Below are positions 50,534-61,407 of a stretch of 64,000 bases of DNA, piece after piece. Source of the DNA: Streptomyces hoynatensis (GTDB taxonomy: Bacteria; Actinomycetota; Actinomycetes; Streptomycetales; Streptomycetaceae); contig NZ_RBAL01000013.1 in NCBI RefSeq assembly GCF_003626535.1, positions 124,001-188,000 of the forward strand, read 5' to 3'. Every line of letters starts with the position of its first letter. Position 1 is the first letter of the stretch. The position numbers were made by a program, and so were the translations under genes. Under the pieces are notes generated by a model, which worked only from the letters and a program-made list of their open reading frames with translations, searched no databases and was not told the DNA's origin.

Positions 50534-52684
50534 ATGAAACCGCTCGGGCCGACAGATCCCCAGCAGGTGGGCCACTACCGGCTGCTGGGGAAATTGGGCG
50601 CCGGCGGAATGGGCAGCGTCTACCTCGCCCGCTCCGACCGCGGACGCACGGTCGCCGTCAAGCTCGTCCAGCCGGAACTTGCCGCCCAACCGGAGTTCCG
50701 CCAGCGCTTCCAGCACGAGGTCGACGCGGCGCGCCGGGTCGGCGGGGACTGGACGGCGCCGGTGCTGGACGCCGACACCGAGGCGGCCACCCCCTGGGTG
50801 GCCACCGGCTACGTGGCCGGGCCCTCGCTGCACGACGCCGTCACCGGCATGCACGGGCCGCTGCCGGAGCGCACCCTCTTCCCCCTGGGCAACGGCCTGG
50901 TGAAGGCGCTGCGCGACATCCACGCGGCCGGCCTCGTCCACCGCGACCTCAAGCCGTCCAACGTGATGATCACCATCGACGGCCCCCGCGTCATCGACTT
51001 CGGCATCGCCCGCGCCCTCGACGTCACCACCGGCGGCCTCACCCGCACCGGCGCGGCGGTCGGCTCCCCCGGCTTCATGTCCCCCGAGCAGTGCCGCGGC
51101 CAGACGCTGACCACCGCGAGCGACATCTTCTGCCTCGGCTCCGTCCTCACCTTCGCCGCCACCGGACGCACCCCCTTCGGCGACCCGCACACCGCGATGA
51201 CGACGCTGATGCTGCGCATCGTCCAGGGCGAGTACGACCTCGACGGCGTGCCGGAGAACATCCGCGGCGTCATCGAGGACTGCCTGCGGCAGGAGCCGGG
51301 CGAGCGGCCGACGCTCGACGAACTGGCGCGGCGGACCGACGTTCCCGATCCGAGCGGCGACCCCTGGCTGCCCAGCGCCCTGGTGGCCCACCTCGGCCGG
51401 CACGCGGTGGAACTCCTCGACTCCGAGGACCCGCTCACCACCTACCAGCCCGCCCACCCGGCGCAGCCCACCCAGGGGACGCCGTCCCCGCCGCCCCAGA
51501 CCCCGGGGACGAACGGCATGGCGACGATGGCCTCCGCCACCCCGCCGCCCTCGCCGCCCCCCGGCTACGCCACCCCGCCGCCCTCGCCGCCCCCCGGCGG
51601 GGCCTACGGCTACCCGCAGCCGACGGCGGGCGCCCCCGCCTACGGCTACCCCCAGCAGGGGGTGGGCCCGGCCACCGGCCCGGTCGCCGCGAACCCGTAC
51701 GGGACCGGCTACCCGGGCGGCCCCGCCGGCCCCGCCGGCCCCGGCGCGAGCGGGCCGCGGCGCAACAACGTGCTCCTCATCGGCATCGCCGCCGTGGTGG
51801 TCTTCGCGATCGCCGTGGTCATCGGCGTGGTGGCGCTCGGCGGCGGCTCGGACGACGAGGCGGACGACGGCGGCCCGACCGGCGGGCAGACCAGCCCGTC
51901 GGGCAACTCCTCGACCGGGCCCTCGGAGGACCCCTCGGACGACCCCTCGGACGACGGCTCCGACGACTCCTCGAACAACGTCGACGCCGATCCGAACGCC
52001 ACGGTCGGCCCCCAGTACGTCGGCGCCTGGGAGGGGGAGGTCTACGAGAACGACGAGGACAAGCACTGGTACCAGCGCATCGAGATCACCGAGGGCGACG
52101 GCGGCGACACGGTCGCCACCCAGTGGACGCTGCTCAACGGGCTGCTGTGCACCGAGCAGGCCGCCCTCGTCTCCTCAGGAGAGGACGGCCTCGGCATCCA
52201 GGGCACCGGGGCCACCGCCGCCTCACCCGCCGGCGAACTCGACAACTGCGGCCCCTACTCCAACCAGACGCTGACGCTCCAGGACGACGGCACGCTGCTG
52301 TGGGCCAATGGCAACCTCCACGCGACCATGGCCCCCTCCGCCCTGTCGCCCGGCGGGGACGGCGTCTCGATCGACATCTACAACAGCACCTACCGGGCAC
52401 CCGACTTCGAGATCACCACCGCGCACGACGGCAACGCCGGCGACCTCGCCCTCACCTACGACAACGGCTCCTGCCAGTGGGAGGCAGTGGTCTTCTCGGG
52501 CAACCAGGACGACACGACCCTGATCGTGGGTCCGGGCGACCCGGTCTCGGGTGGCTGCGACCGCCTGCCGCCGTACAAGCTGACCTGGGACGACGTCGGT
52601 TTCCTCGAAACGGCACCGACGATCACCTTCACGCCGTTCTTCGGCTCGGACGACGAGGGCTTCACCGCGCAGTTGCAGGAATGA
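50534..52684 (+). CDS. Transmembrane Ser/Thr protein kinase 2 of tandem array
   Basis: A 716-residue kinase beginning MKPLGPTDPQQVGHYRLLG. G-loop LGAGGMGSVYLA at 21-32, Lys43, HRDLKPSN at 136-143, DFG 155-157 and FMSPEQ at 181-186 are intact. The linker at about 300-405 repeats YGYPQ and PPSPPPG units. One TM helix lies at about 408-432, then an Asp/Ser-rich spacer and the outer domain from about residue 493 (YVGAWEGEVYEN) with cysteines in LLC, DNC, GSC and GGC. DNA of the catalytic part is almost identical to kinases 3 and 4. Confidence 0.95.
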   Translation: MKPLGPTDPQQVGHYRLLGKLGAGGMGSVYLARSDRGRTVAVKLVQPELAAQPEFRQRFQHEVDAARRVGGDWTAPVLDADTEAATPWVATGYVAGPSLHDAVTGMHGPLPERTLFPLGNGLVKALRDIHAAGLVHRDLKPSNVMITIDGPRVIDFGIARALDVTTGGLTRTGAAVGSPGFMSPEQCRGQTLTTASDIFCLGSVLTFAATGRTPFGDPHTAMTTLMLRIVQGEYDLDGVPENIRGVIEDCLRQEPGERPTLDELARRTDVPDPSGDPWLPSALVAHLGRHAVELLDSEDPLTTYQPAHPAQPTQGTPSPPPQTPGTNGMATMASATPPPSPPPGYATPPPSPPPGGAYGYPQPTAGAPAYGYPQQGVGPATGPVAANPYGTGYPGGPAGPAGPGASGPRRNNVLLIGIAAVVVFAIAVVIGVVALGGGSDDEADDGGPTGGQTSPSGNSSTGPSEDPSDDPSDDGSDDSSNNVDADPNATVGPQYVGAWEGEVYENDEDKHWYQRIEITEGDGGDTVATQWTLLNGLLCTEQAALVSSGEDGLGIQGTGATAASPAGELDNCGPYSNQTLTLQDDGTLLWANGNLHATMAPSALSPGGDGVSIDIYNSTYRAPDFEITTAHDGNAGDLALTYDNGSCQWEAVVFSGNQDDTTLIVGPGDPVSGGCDRLPPYKLTWDDVGFLETAPTITFTPFFGSDDEGFTAQLQE

Positions 52685-52752
52685 GATCCCCCGGGCACGC
52701 CCGCGCCGGGGCGGGATTCTCCGCCCCGGTGAGCCGGAAATCGAGTCGCCCG

Positions 52753-52758
52753 TATGCT
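52753..52758 (+). promoter_or_regulatory. Putative -10 box of kinase 3
   Basis: TATGCT lies in CGCCCGTATGCTC, which matches CGCCCGTATTCTC before kinase 4 in all but one base. It is about 75 bases before the ATG. Confidence 0.5.
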
Positions 52759-52831
52759 CGTGGGACGGACTCGTGGGACGGAAGAGGGCGAAGCGCGGGT
52801 CGAACCCGGAAGGCTGAGGGAGTAGCCACAC

Positions 52832-54928
52832 ATGAAACCGCTCGGGCCGACAGACCCCCAACGGGTGGGGCACTACCGGCTGTTGGGGAAATTGGGCGCC
52901 GGCGGAATGGGCAGCGTCTATCTCGCCCGCTCCGACCGCGGACGCACGGTCGCCGTCAAGCTCGTCCAGCCGGAACTCGCCGCACAACCGGAATTCAGGC
53001 GGCGCTTCCAGCACGAGGTGGAGGCCGCGCGCCGGGTCGGGGGCGACTGGACGGCGCCGGTGCTGGACGCCGACACCGAGGCGGCCACCCCCTGGGTGGC
53101 CACCGGCTACGTGGCCGGGCCCTCGTTGCACGAGGTGGTGGCGGACACCTACGGGCCGCTGCCGGAACGCTCCTTGTTCCTGCTGGCCAACGGCCTGGTG
53201 AAGGCGCTGCGCGACATCCACGCGGCCGGCCTCGTCCACCGCGACCTCAAGCCGTCCAACGTGATGATCACCATCGACGGCCCCCGCGTCATCGACTTCG
53301 GCATCGCCCGCGCCCTGGAGTCCGAGGGCCCCGGCCTCACCCGCACCGGCGCGGCGGTCGGCTCCCCCGGCTTCATGTCCCCCGAGCAGTGCCGCGGCCA
53401 GACGCTGACCACCGCGAGCGACATCTTCTGCCTCGGCTCCGTCCTCACCTTCGCCGCCACCGGACGCACCCCCTTCGGCGACCCGCACAGCGCCATGACC
53501 GCGCTGATGCTGCGCATCGTCCAGGGCGAGCACGACCTGGAGGGCGTGCCCGCGAGCGTGCGGCCCATGATCGAGGCCTGCCTGAACCTGGACCCGGCGC
53601 AGCGGCCCACCCTCGAACAGCTGGTCCAGCACACGGAGATACCCGACGACGGGGAGCCCTGGCTGCCGGGGGCGCTGGTGGCCCGCCTGGGCCGGCACGC
53701 GGTCGAACTCCTCGACTCCGAGGACCCCCTGCAGACGGCGACCCAGTTCGCCGCAGGGCCCCCGCCGCAGGGCGGCCCCCCGGCGACGCCGCCACCGAGC
53801 CCGCCCCCGCCGTCCGGCACCGGCGTCAACGCCATGCCGACGATGGCCTCCGCGACCCCGCCCCCCGGCTACGGGACGCCGCCGCCCGGCGCCTCCTACG
53901 GCTACCCGCAGCAGGCCCCGCCGCCGGGCTACCCGCAGCCGACCCCGCTGCCCGGCCAGAACCCGTACGGCGCGGGCTATCCCGGCGGGCCCGCGGGCCC
54001 CGGAGGCCCGCAGCCGCCCGGCGGGCCGAAGCCGGGCGGGCGCAACAACGCGCTGCTCATCGGCATCGCGGTGGGCGTCGTCATCGTGCTCGCCGTCGTC
54101 ATCGCCGTGGTCGCCTCCGGCGGCGGCGACGACGATCCCGACCCGAACCCGACCGCGACCGGCGAGAACACCGAGGGGCCCACCGGCGGCCCCACGGACG
54201 GCGGATCGAGCCAGGAGCCGGGCACCGGCAGCGTGCCGGACAACATGATCGGCGCCTGGGAGGGCCGGCTCCAGGGCGACGACACAGCCTACTTCGAGCG
54301 GATCGAGATCGTCGCCGGCGAGGCCGGCGCCACCGTGGCCACCCAGTGGACGGTCGGCCCCACCGCCATGTGCGTGGAGTCCTCCACGCTCTCCTCCTCC
54401 GACGGCACGACCGTGACCCTCCAGGGCTCCGGGATCACCTCGCAGACGCCGAGCGACGCGGGCTGCCAGCCGTACGGGAACCAGACCCTCCAGCTCCAGG
54501 GGAGCACCCTGCACTGGGAGGACGACGCGGGCTACTCGGGCGACCTGACCCTCTCCTCGATGACCGACTACGACACGTACGACGAATCCAGCGGCGACGA
54601 CACCTACGACGGCATGCCGTACTCGGTCTTCGACCAGACCTTCGCGGGTGCGGGCTACACGGTCGCCCCCGAGGTCAGGGCCCCGGCCGGGGAGATGGCG
54701 TTCACCCTCACCCAGGGCAACTGCACCTGGACCGACGCCATGATCAGCGGGGGGCTCCAGGCGACATCGCTCGTCCTGGGCCCGGGCACCGTGACCGCGG
54801 GCAGCGGCTGCGACCCGCTGCCGAGCTTCTCGGTGCAGGTGAACGTCGCCGAGGACGGGGACGCGAGTTCCCTCGTCTTCACCCCCTTCGGTGCGGACAG
54901 CGGGGGCTTCACGGTGAACAGGGAGTAG
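52832..54928 (+). CDS. Transmembrane Ser/Thr protein kinase 3 of tandem array
   Basis: A 698-residue kinase with the same start (MKPLGPTDPQRVGHYRLLG) and intact Lys, HRD, DFG and SPEQ motifs. The activation loop begins ALESEGPGLTRTG instead of ALDVTTGGLTRTG. The linker has GYPQ repeats and the TM helix lies at about 405-432. The outer domain starts MIGAWEGRLQGDD and has cysteines in AMC, AGC, GNC and SGC. It carries an insert (DYDTYDESSGDDTYDG) absent from its paralogs. Its ribosome site is GAGGGAG. Confidence 0.95.
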   Translation: MKPLGPTDPQRVGHYRLLGKLGAGGMGSVYLARSDRGRTVAVKLVQPELAAQPEFRRRFQHEVEAARRVGGDWTAPVLDADTEAATPWVATGYVAGPSLHEVVADTYGPLPERSLFLLANGLVKALRDIHAAGLVHRDLKPSNVMITIDGPRVIDFGIARALESEGPGLTRTGAAVGSPGFMSPEQCRGQTLTTASDIFCLGSVLTFAATGRTPFGDPHSAMTALMLRIVQGEHDLEGVPASVRPMIEACLNLDPAQRPTLEQLVQHTEIPDDGEPWLPGALVARLGRHAVELLDSEDPLQTATQFAAGPPPQGGPPATPPPSPPPPSGTGVNAMPTMASATPPPGYGTPPPGASYGYPQQAPPPGYPQPTPLPGQNPYGAGYPGGPAGPGGPQPPGGPKPGGRNNALLIGIAVGVVIVLAVVIAVVASGGGDDDPDPNPTATGENTEGPTGGPTDGGSSQEPGTGSVPDNMIGAWEGRLQGDDTAYFERIEIVAGEAGATVATQWTVGPTAMCVESSTLSSSDGTTVTLQGSGITSQTPSDAGCQPYGNQTLQLQGSTLHWEDDAGYSGDLTLSSMTDYDTYDESSGDDTYDGMPYSVFDQTFAGAGYTVAPEVRAPAGEMAFTLTQGNCTWTDAMISGGLQATSLVLGPGTVTAGSGCDPLPSFSVQVNVAEDGDASSLVFTPFGADSGGFTVNRE

Positions 54929-55101
54929 TTACCGACCCGTTGGGCGCCGAAGTTTCGCCAGGGCCAACTACAGTGTCCGCACGGGCCTTCGGCGCCCGAC
55001 GGGGGCGGCAGCGGTGCTGTCGGCCGTCGGCTCCGCGGCATGCAACGACTCGGTCTGATTCCGGTCACGAATAGGCACAGACTTCAATCCCCCTGCCGGT
55101 G

Positions 55102-55160
55102 CGGGAACCGATTACGGTTCGGCTTCTGTCCTCCTTCGTGTGTGCAGGCGCCCGTATTCT
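55102..55160 (+). promoter_or_regulatory. Kinase 4 promoter region
   Basis: The segment 55102-55148 repeats the sequence before kinase 2, and TATTCT at 55155-55160 lies in the same context as the box before kinase 3. GAGGAG at about 55182-55187 is the ribosome site. Confidence 0.5.
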
Positions 55161-55196
55161 CATGAGGCTTACCGCAGCGAAGAGGAGTAGCGCAGG

Positions 55197-57353
55197 ATGA
55201 AACCGCTCGGGCCGTCAGATCCTCAACGGGTGGGGCACTACCGGCTGCTGGGGAAATTGGGCGCCGGCGGAATGGGCAGCGTCTACCTCGCCCGCTCCGA
55301 CCGCGGACGCACGGTCGCCGTCAAGCTCGTCCAGCCGGAACTTGCCGCCCAACCGGAGTTCCGCCAGCGCTTCCAGCATGAGGTCGACGCGGCGCGCCGG
55401 GTCGGCGGGGAGTGGACCGCCCCCGTGCTCGACTGTGACACGGAGGCCGAGACGCCCTGGGTGGCGACCGGCTACGTGGCCGGGCCCTCGCTGCACGAGG
55501 TGGTGGCGGACAGCTACGGCCCGCTGCCGGAGCGCACCCTGTTCGTCCTGGCCAACGGCCTGGTGAAGGCGCTGCGCGACATCCACGCGGCCGGCCTCGT
55601 CCACCGCGACCTCAAGCCGTCCAACGTGATGATCACGATCGACGGCCCCCGCGTCATCGACTTCGGCATCGCCCGCGCCCTGGAGTCGGGCGAGGGGCTG
55701 ACCAGGACGGGCGCCGCGGTCGGCTCCCCCGGCTTCATGTCCCCCGAGCAGTGCCGCGGCGAGACCCTGACCGCGGCGAGCGACATCTTCTGCCTCGGCT
55801 CCGTCCTCACCTTCGCCGCCACCGGACGCACCCCCTTCGGCGACGCCAACAGCGCCATGACCGCGCTGATGCTGCGCATCGTCCAGGGCGAGCAGGACCT
55901 GGAGGGCGTGCCCGAGGCGGTGAAGCCGCTGATCGAGAGCTGCCTCACCCAGGACCCCACGCAGCGGCCGAGCCTGGACCAGCTGCTCCAGTACACCGAC
56001 ATACCCGACGCGGGCGACGAGCCGTGGCTGCCCGGCGCCCTGGTGGCCCGGCTCGGCCGGCACGCGGTCGAGCTCCTCGACTCCGAGGACCCGCTGCAGG
56101 CGCCGCCGCTGCCGCAGAACGCGCCGCCGCCCGCCATGCCGCAGCAGCCCCCGGTCACCCCGCTGCCGCCCGGCGCCTCCCCGGTGCCGCCGGCGCCCCC
56201 GACCCCGACGCAGCTGAGCGTTCCGGCCACGCCGCCGCCCCCGCAGGGGCCGGGCACGGGCGTCAACGCGATGGCGACCATGACCTCGGCCGTGCCGCCG
56301 CCCGGCTACGGCACCCCGCCCCCGCCGGGACAGGGCGGCTACGGCTTCCCGCAGCAGGCCCCCGGCACCCCCGCCTACGGGTATCCGCAGGACCCGAACG
56401 CCCAGGGCGCGTACGGCCCCGGCTACCCGGGCGGGCCCACGGTCGTCGGCCCCCCGGCGGGCCCGGGCGGCCCGCGGCGCAACAACAACACGGCCTGGAT
56501 CATCGTCGCGGCGGTGGCCGTGCTGGCGCTGGTCGTCGGCGTGGCGGTGTTCGCGCTCGGCGGCGACTCCGACGACGAGGCCGACGACCCGCCGACCAGC
56601 CCCTCCTCCTCCGCGAGCCCCGACCCCTCGGGCAGCGCCTCGCCCTCGCAGGAGCAGAGCCAGTCGGCGCCGCCGCAGGACCCGTCGGCGACCGTGCCCT
56701 ACGAGTTCGTCGGCGCCTGGGAGGGCGAGGTCAGCGGCGGCGCCGAGGGCGCCAACTTCCAGCGCATCGAGATCAGCGAGGGCGGCGCGGGCGCGACCGT
56801 CGCCACCCAGTACACGGTCCTGACCCAGCTGATGTGCACCGAGCAGGCGGTGCTGACCTCCGCCACGGGCAGCTCGATCAGCATCTCGGGCACCGGCGTC
56901 ACCGGCACCTCCCCCTCCGGGGCGACCTGCCAGCCGTACGGCGAGCAGACCATCCAGTACCAGACGGACGGCTCGCTGCTGTGGAGCGACGGGACCAGGA
57001 CCGCGACGCTCCAGCCGGCCGCGCTCTACGTGGACTCGGACGGGATGCCGCTCGGCATCTACGACCACACCTTCGCCGCCCCCGACTTCCAGTTCACCGC
57101 CGAGTACTCGGCCAACGCCGGCGACCTGGCCCTCACCTACACCAACGGCTCCTGCACCTGGCAGTCGGTGCTCATCGCCGGCGGCGTCAGCGAGACCTCG
57201 GTGCTGGTCGGTCCCGGCGAGGTCACCTCGGGCAGCTGCGACCCGCTGCCGCCTTACCGGATCGAGTGGACGGACCCGAGCACCACGAACGACGTGGTGC
57301 AGATGACGCCCTTCGGCGAGAGCAGCGGCTTCCAGGCCACGCTCAGCCAGTAG
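55197..57353 (+). CDS. Transmembrane Ser/Thr protein kinase 4 of tandem array
   Basis: A 718-residue kinase starting MKPLGPSDPQRVGHYRLLG with intact catalytic motifs (G-loop, VAVK, HRDLKPSN, DFG, GSPGFMSPEQ). The activation loop reads ALESGEGLTRTG. The long linker (about 300-425) is rich in PP and YGYPQ repeats, and the TM helix lies at about 437-460. The outer domain starts FVGAWEGEVSGG and has cysteines in LMC, ATC, GSC and GSC, ending DPLPPYRIEW. It is last in the array; a strong shared terminator separates it from convergent purA. Confidence 0.95.
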   Translation: MKPLGPSDPQRVGHYRLLGKLGAGGMGSVYLARSDRGRTVAVKLVQPELAAQPEFRQRFQHEVDAARRVGGEWTAPVLDCDTEAETPWVATGYVAGPSLHEVVADSYGPLPERTLFVLANGLVKALRDIHAAGLVHRDLKPSNVMITIDGPRVIDFGIARALESGEGLTRTGAAVGSPGFMSPEQCRGETLTAASDIFCLGSVLTFAATGRTPFGDANSAMTALMLRIVQGEQDLEGVPEAVKPLIESCLTQDPTQRPSLDQLLQYTDIPDAGDEPWLPGALVARLGRHAVELLDSEDPLQAPPLPQNAPPPAMPQQPPVTPLPPGASPVPPAPPTPTQLSVPATPPPPQGPGTGVNAMATMTSAVPPPGYGTPPPPGQGGYGFPQQAPGTPAYGYPQDPNAQGAYGPGYPGGPTVVGPPAGPGGPRRNNNTAWIIVAAVAVLALVVGVAVFALGGDSDDEADDPPTSPSSSASPDPSGSASPSQEQSQSAPPQDPSATVPYEFVGAWEGEVSGGAEGANFQRIEISEGGAGATVATQYTVLTQLMCTEQAVLTSATGSSISISGTGVTGTSPSGATCQPYGEQTIQYQTDGSLLWSDGTRTATLQPAALYVDSDGMPLGIYDHTFAAPDFQFTAEYSANAGDLALTYTNGSCTWQSVLIAGGVSETSVLVGPGEVTSGSCDPLPPYRIEWTDPSTTNDVVQMTPFGESSGFQATLSQ

Positions 57354-57371
57354 TCCCGAGGCGGGCGAGGA

Positions 57372-57412
57372 ACGGGCCCGGCGCGCGATCGGCTCGCGCG
57401 CCGGGCCCGTTT
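57372..57412. terminator. Shared terminator between kinase 4 and purA
   Basis: A perfect 17-bp stem (57372-57388 with 57394-57410) with a 5-nt loop is followed by TT. Confidence 0.85.
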
Positions 57413-57414
57413 CC

Positions 57415-57444
57415 CGTGCGCCGCCGGGAGGGCGGCGGCGCACG
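57415..57444 (-). terminator. Second hairpin after purA
   Basis: Perfect 11-bp arms (57415-57425 with 57434-57444) and an 8-nt loop lie four bases beyond the purA stop; no T run. Confidence 0.65.
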
Positions 57445-57448
57445 GTCC

Positions 57449-59616
<2,168 letters not shown>

Positions 59617-60255
59617 TCAGCCCGCCACGGCACGCGGCCCGGCCGCCGCGCCTGACTCCCGGCCCACCCCGGACTCGCCGGTCGCGGCGGTAGCGCCGTT
59701 CACGGCCGGCTCGCCGGACACGCGCTCGCGCCAGCGGGCGAGGATGCCGTCGAGCTCGGTCTGGAGGAACTCCATGAACTCGGCCGTCTCCGAGAGCCTG
59801 GCCGCGGCCGGGGTGCCCGCGCCCACCGCGTCGATGCCGGCCCGCAGGCTCGCCGACCAGCGCGAGAGCAGCGGCTCCCGGCTGAGCATGGTCTCGTACC
59901 AGGCGTTGTGCAGCAGCCGGTAGCGCTCGCGGCGGGAGCCTGGCTCGCGCTCGCGGCGCAGCATGCTGAGGCGGGAGAGGTAGCGGACCGCGCCGGAGAC
60001 GGCGGCGGGCGAGATCTGCAGCCGCGTGGCGAGCTCCGCCGAGGTCAGGCCGTTCTCCTGGGAGGCGAGCAGGCAGGAGAAGACCCGCGCGGGCATCCGC
60101 TGCATCCCCGCCTCGGTGAGGTCGGCCGCGAACCGTTCCACGAAGGCCGCCATCTCCTCGGTGTACGCGTGGCGCGGCTCGGCGGGCCGACGCGGCACCC
60201 CGGGCGGCCCGGTCCGCTCATCGGTTCTTCGTGTCGTGATGTCGCGTTCGATCAC
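59617..60255 (-). CDS. GbsR/MarR-type transcriptional regulator
   Basis: A 212-residue regulator. The winged helix reads LTSAELATRLQISPAAVSGAVRYLSRL with a basic wing (RREREPGSRRERYRL). The C-terminal part is helical (EFMEFLQTELDGILARWRERV) and then a low-complexity Ala/Gly tail. GTG 60255 has GGGAGG eight bases upstream. It is divergent from a two-gene ABC exporter, with a palindrome over the exporter promoter, so it most likely represses that exporter. Confidence 0.87.
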   Translation of the reverse strand: MIERDITTRRTDERTGPPGVPRRPAEPRHAYTEEMAAFVERFAADLTEAGMQRMPARVFSCLLASQENGLTSAELATRLQISPAAVSGAVRYLSRLSMLRREREPGSRRERYRLLHNAWYETMLSREPLLSRWSASLRAGIDAVGAGTPAAARLSETAEFMEFLQTELDGILARWRERVSGEPAVNGATAATGESGVGRESGAAAGPRAVAG

Positions 60256-60311
60256 CGTGCCATCCTCCCACCCCTCCCGCGAGGTCTTAACGCTTCATTG
60301 ACTTCAGGAAA

Positions 60312-60341
60312 CTTCACAAATTTTTGAAGACACACTAGGTT
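60312..60341 (+). promoter_or_regulatory. ABC exporter promoter with overlapping palindromic operator
   Basis: TTCACA (60313-60318), a 17-base spacer and TAGGTT (60336-60341) form the promoter, seven bases before ATG 60349, so the transcript is leaderless. An 18-base palindrome with one mismatch (CTTCACAAATTT and its mate, 60312-60329) covers the -35 and spacer. Confidence 0.7.
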
Positions 60342-60348
60342 GCTCGGC

Positions 60349-61407
60349 ATGACCAAGGCAAGCAATGCCGGCACCTCCCCGGGCCCCGGAAGCCCCGAGA
60401 GCCCGGGAAACGCCGGGGAGACCGGCGACCCAGGGGACGCCATCTCCGTCTCCGGGCTGGTGAAGACCTTCGGGCGGACCCGCGCCCTCGACGGCCTCGA
60501 CCTCAGGGTGGCCCGGGGCGAGGTCCACGGCTTCCTCGGGCCGAACGGCGCCGGGAAGTCCACCACCCTCCGCGTCCTGCTCGGCCTGCTGCGCGCCGAC
60601 TCCGGCACGGCCAGGGTGCTGGGCGGCGACCCCTGGCACGACGCGGTGGAGCTGCACCGGCGCCTGGCCTACGTCCCGGGCGACGTCGAGCTGTGGCCCA
60701 ACCTCACCGGCGGCGAGGCCGTCGACCTGCTCGGGCGGCTGCGCGGCGGGCTCGACGGGAGCCGCAGGGCCGACCTCGTCGAGCGCTTCGGGCTCGACCC
60801 GACGAAGAAGGGCCGCACCTACTCCAAGGGCAACCGGCAGAAGGTGGCGATCGTCGCCGCCCTCGCCTCGCACGCCGAGCTGCTGCTGCTCGACGAGCCC
60901 ACCTCGGGCCTCGACCCGCTCATGGAGGTCGTCTTCCAGGACGTGATCGACGAGGCCAAGGCCGAGGGCAGGACGGTGCTGCTCTCCAGCCACATCCTGG
61001 CCCAGGTCGAGAAGCTCTGCGACCGGGTCAGCATCGTCCGGCTCGGCCGGGTCGTGCAGTCGGGCACGCTGAGCGAGATGCGCCACCTCACCAGGACGAC
61101 GATCGAGGCGGAGACCAGCCGCCCCGCCGGCACCCTGGCCGGCCTCCCCGGCGTGCACGACCTGCGCGCCGAGGGGAGCCACGTGCACCTGACGGTCGAC
61201 GGCGGCAGCCTCGACGAGGCGATCCGCGCCCTGTCCGCGCTGGGCCTGCGCAGCCTGGTCAGCCACCCGCCGACGCTGGAGGAGCTGATGCTGCGGCACT
61301 ACGGCGACGAGCTCGGCGAGGAGCGCGGAAACCACCAGGCCCACGCGTCCCCCACCACCCCGGGGAACCGCGGCGGACGGGCGCCCCGGAGCGAGGCGGC
61401 GCGATGA
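60349..61407 (+). CDS. ABC exporter ATP-binding protein
   Basis: A 352-residue ATPase. After a Gly/Pro/Ser tail (1-32) come Walker [10 protein letters not shown] at about 67, a signature-region variant [15 protein letters not shown], and Walker [14 protein letters not shown]. The C-terminal 90 residues form the extra domain of drug-exporter ATPases of the DrrA type. It overlaps the permease start by four bases (ATGA), so the two are translated together. By family it powers export of an antibiotic-like or lipid substrate. Confidence 0.92.
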   Translation: MTKASNAGTSPGPGSPESPGNAGETGDPGDAISVSGLVKTFGRTRALDGLDLRVARGEVHGFLGPNGAGKSTTLRVLLGLLRADSGTARVLGGDPWHDAVELHRRLAYVPGDVELWPNLTGGEAVDLLGRLRGGLDGSRRADLVERFGLDPTKKGRTYSKGNRQKVAIVAALASHAELLLLDEPTSGLDPLMEVVFQDVIDEAKAEGRTVLLSSHILAQVEKLCDRVSIVRLGRVVQSGTLSEMRHLTRTTIEAETSRPAGTLAGLPGVHDLRAEGSHVHLTVDGGSLDEAIRALSALGLRSLVSHPPTLEELMLRHYGDELGEERGNHQAHASPTTPGNRGGRAPRSEAAR

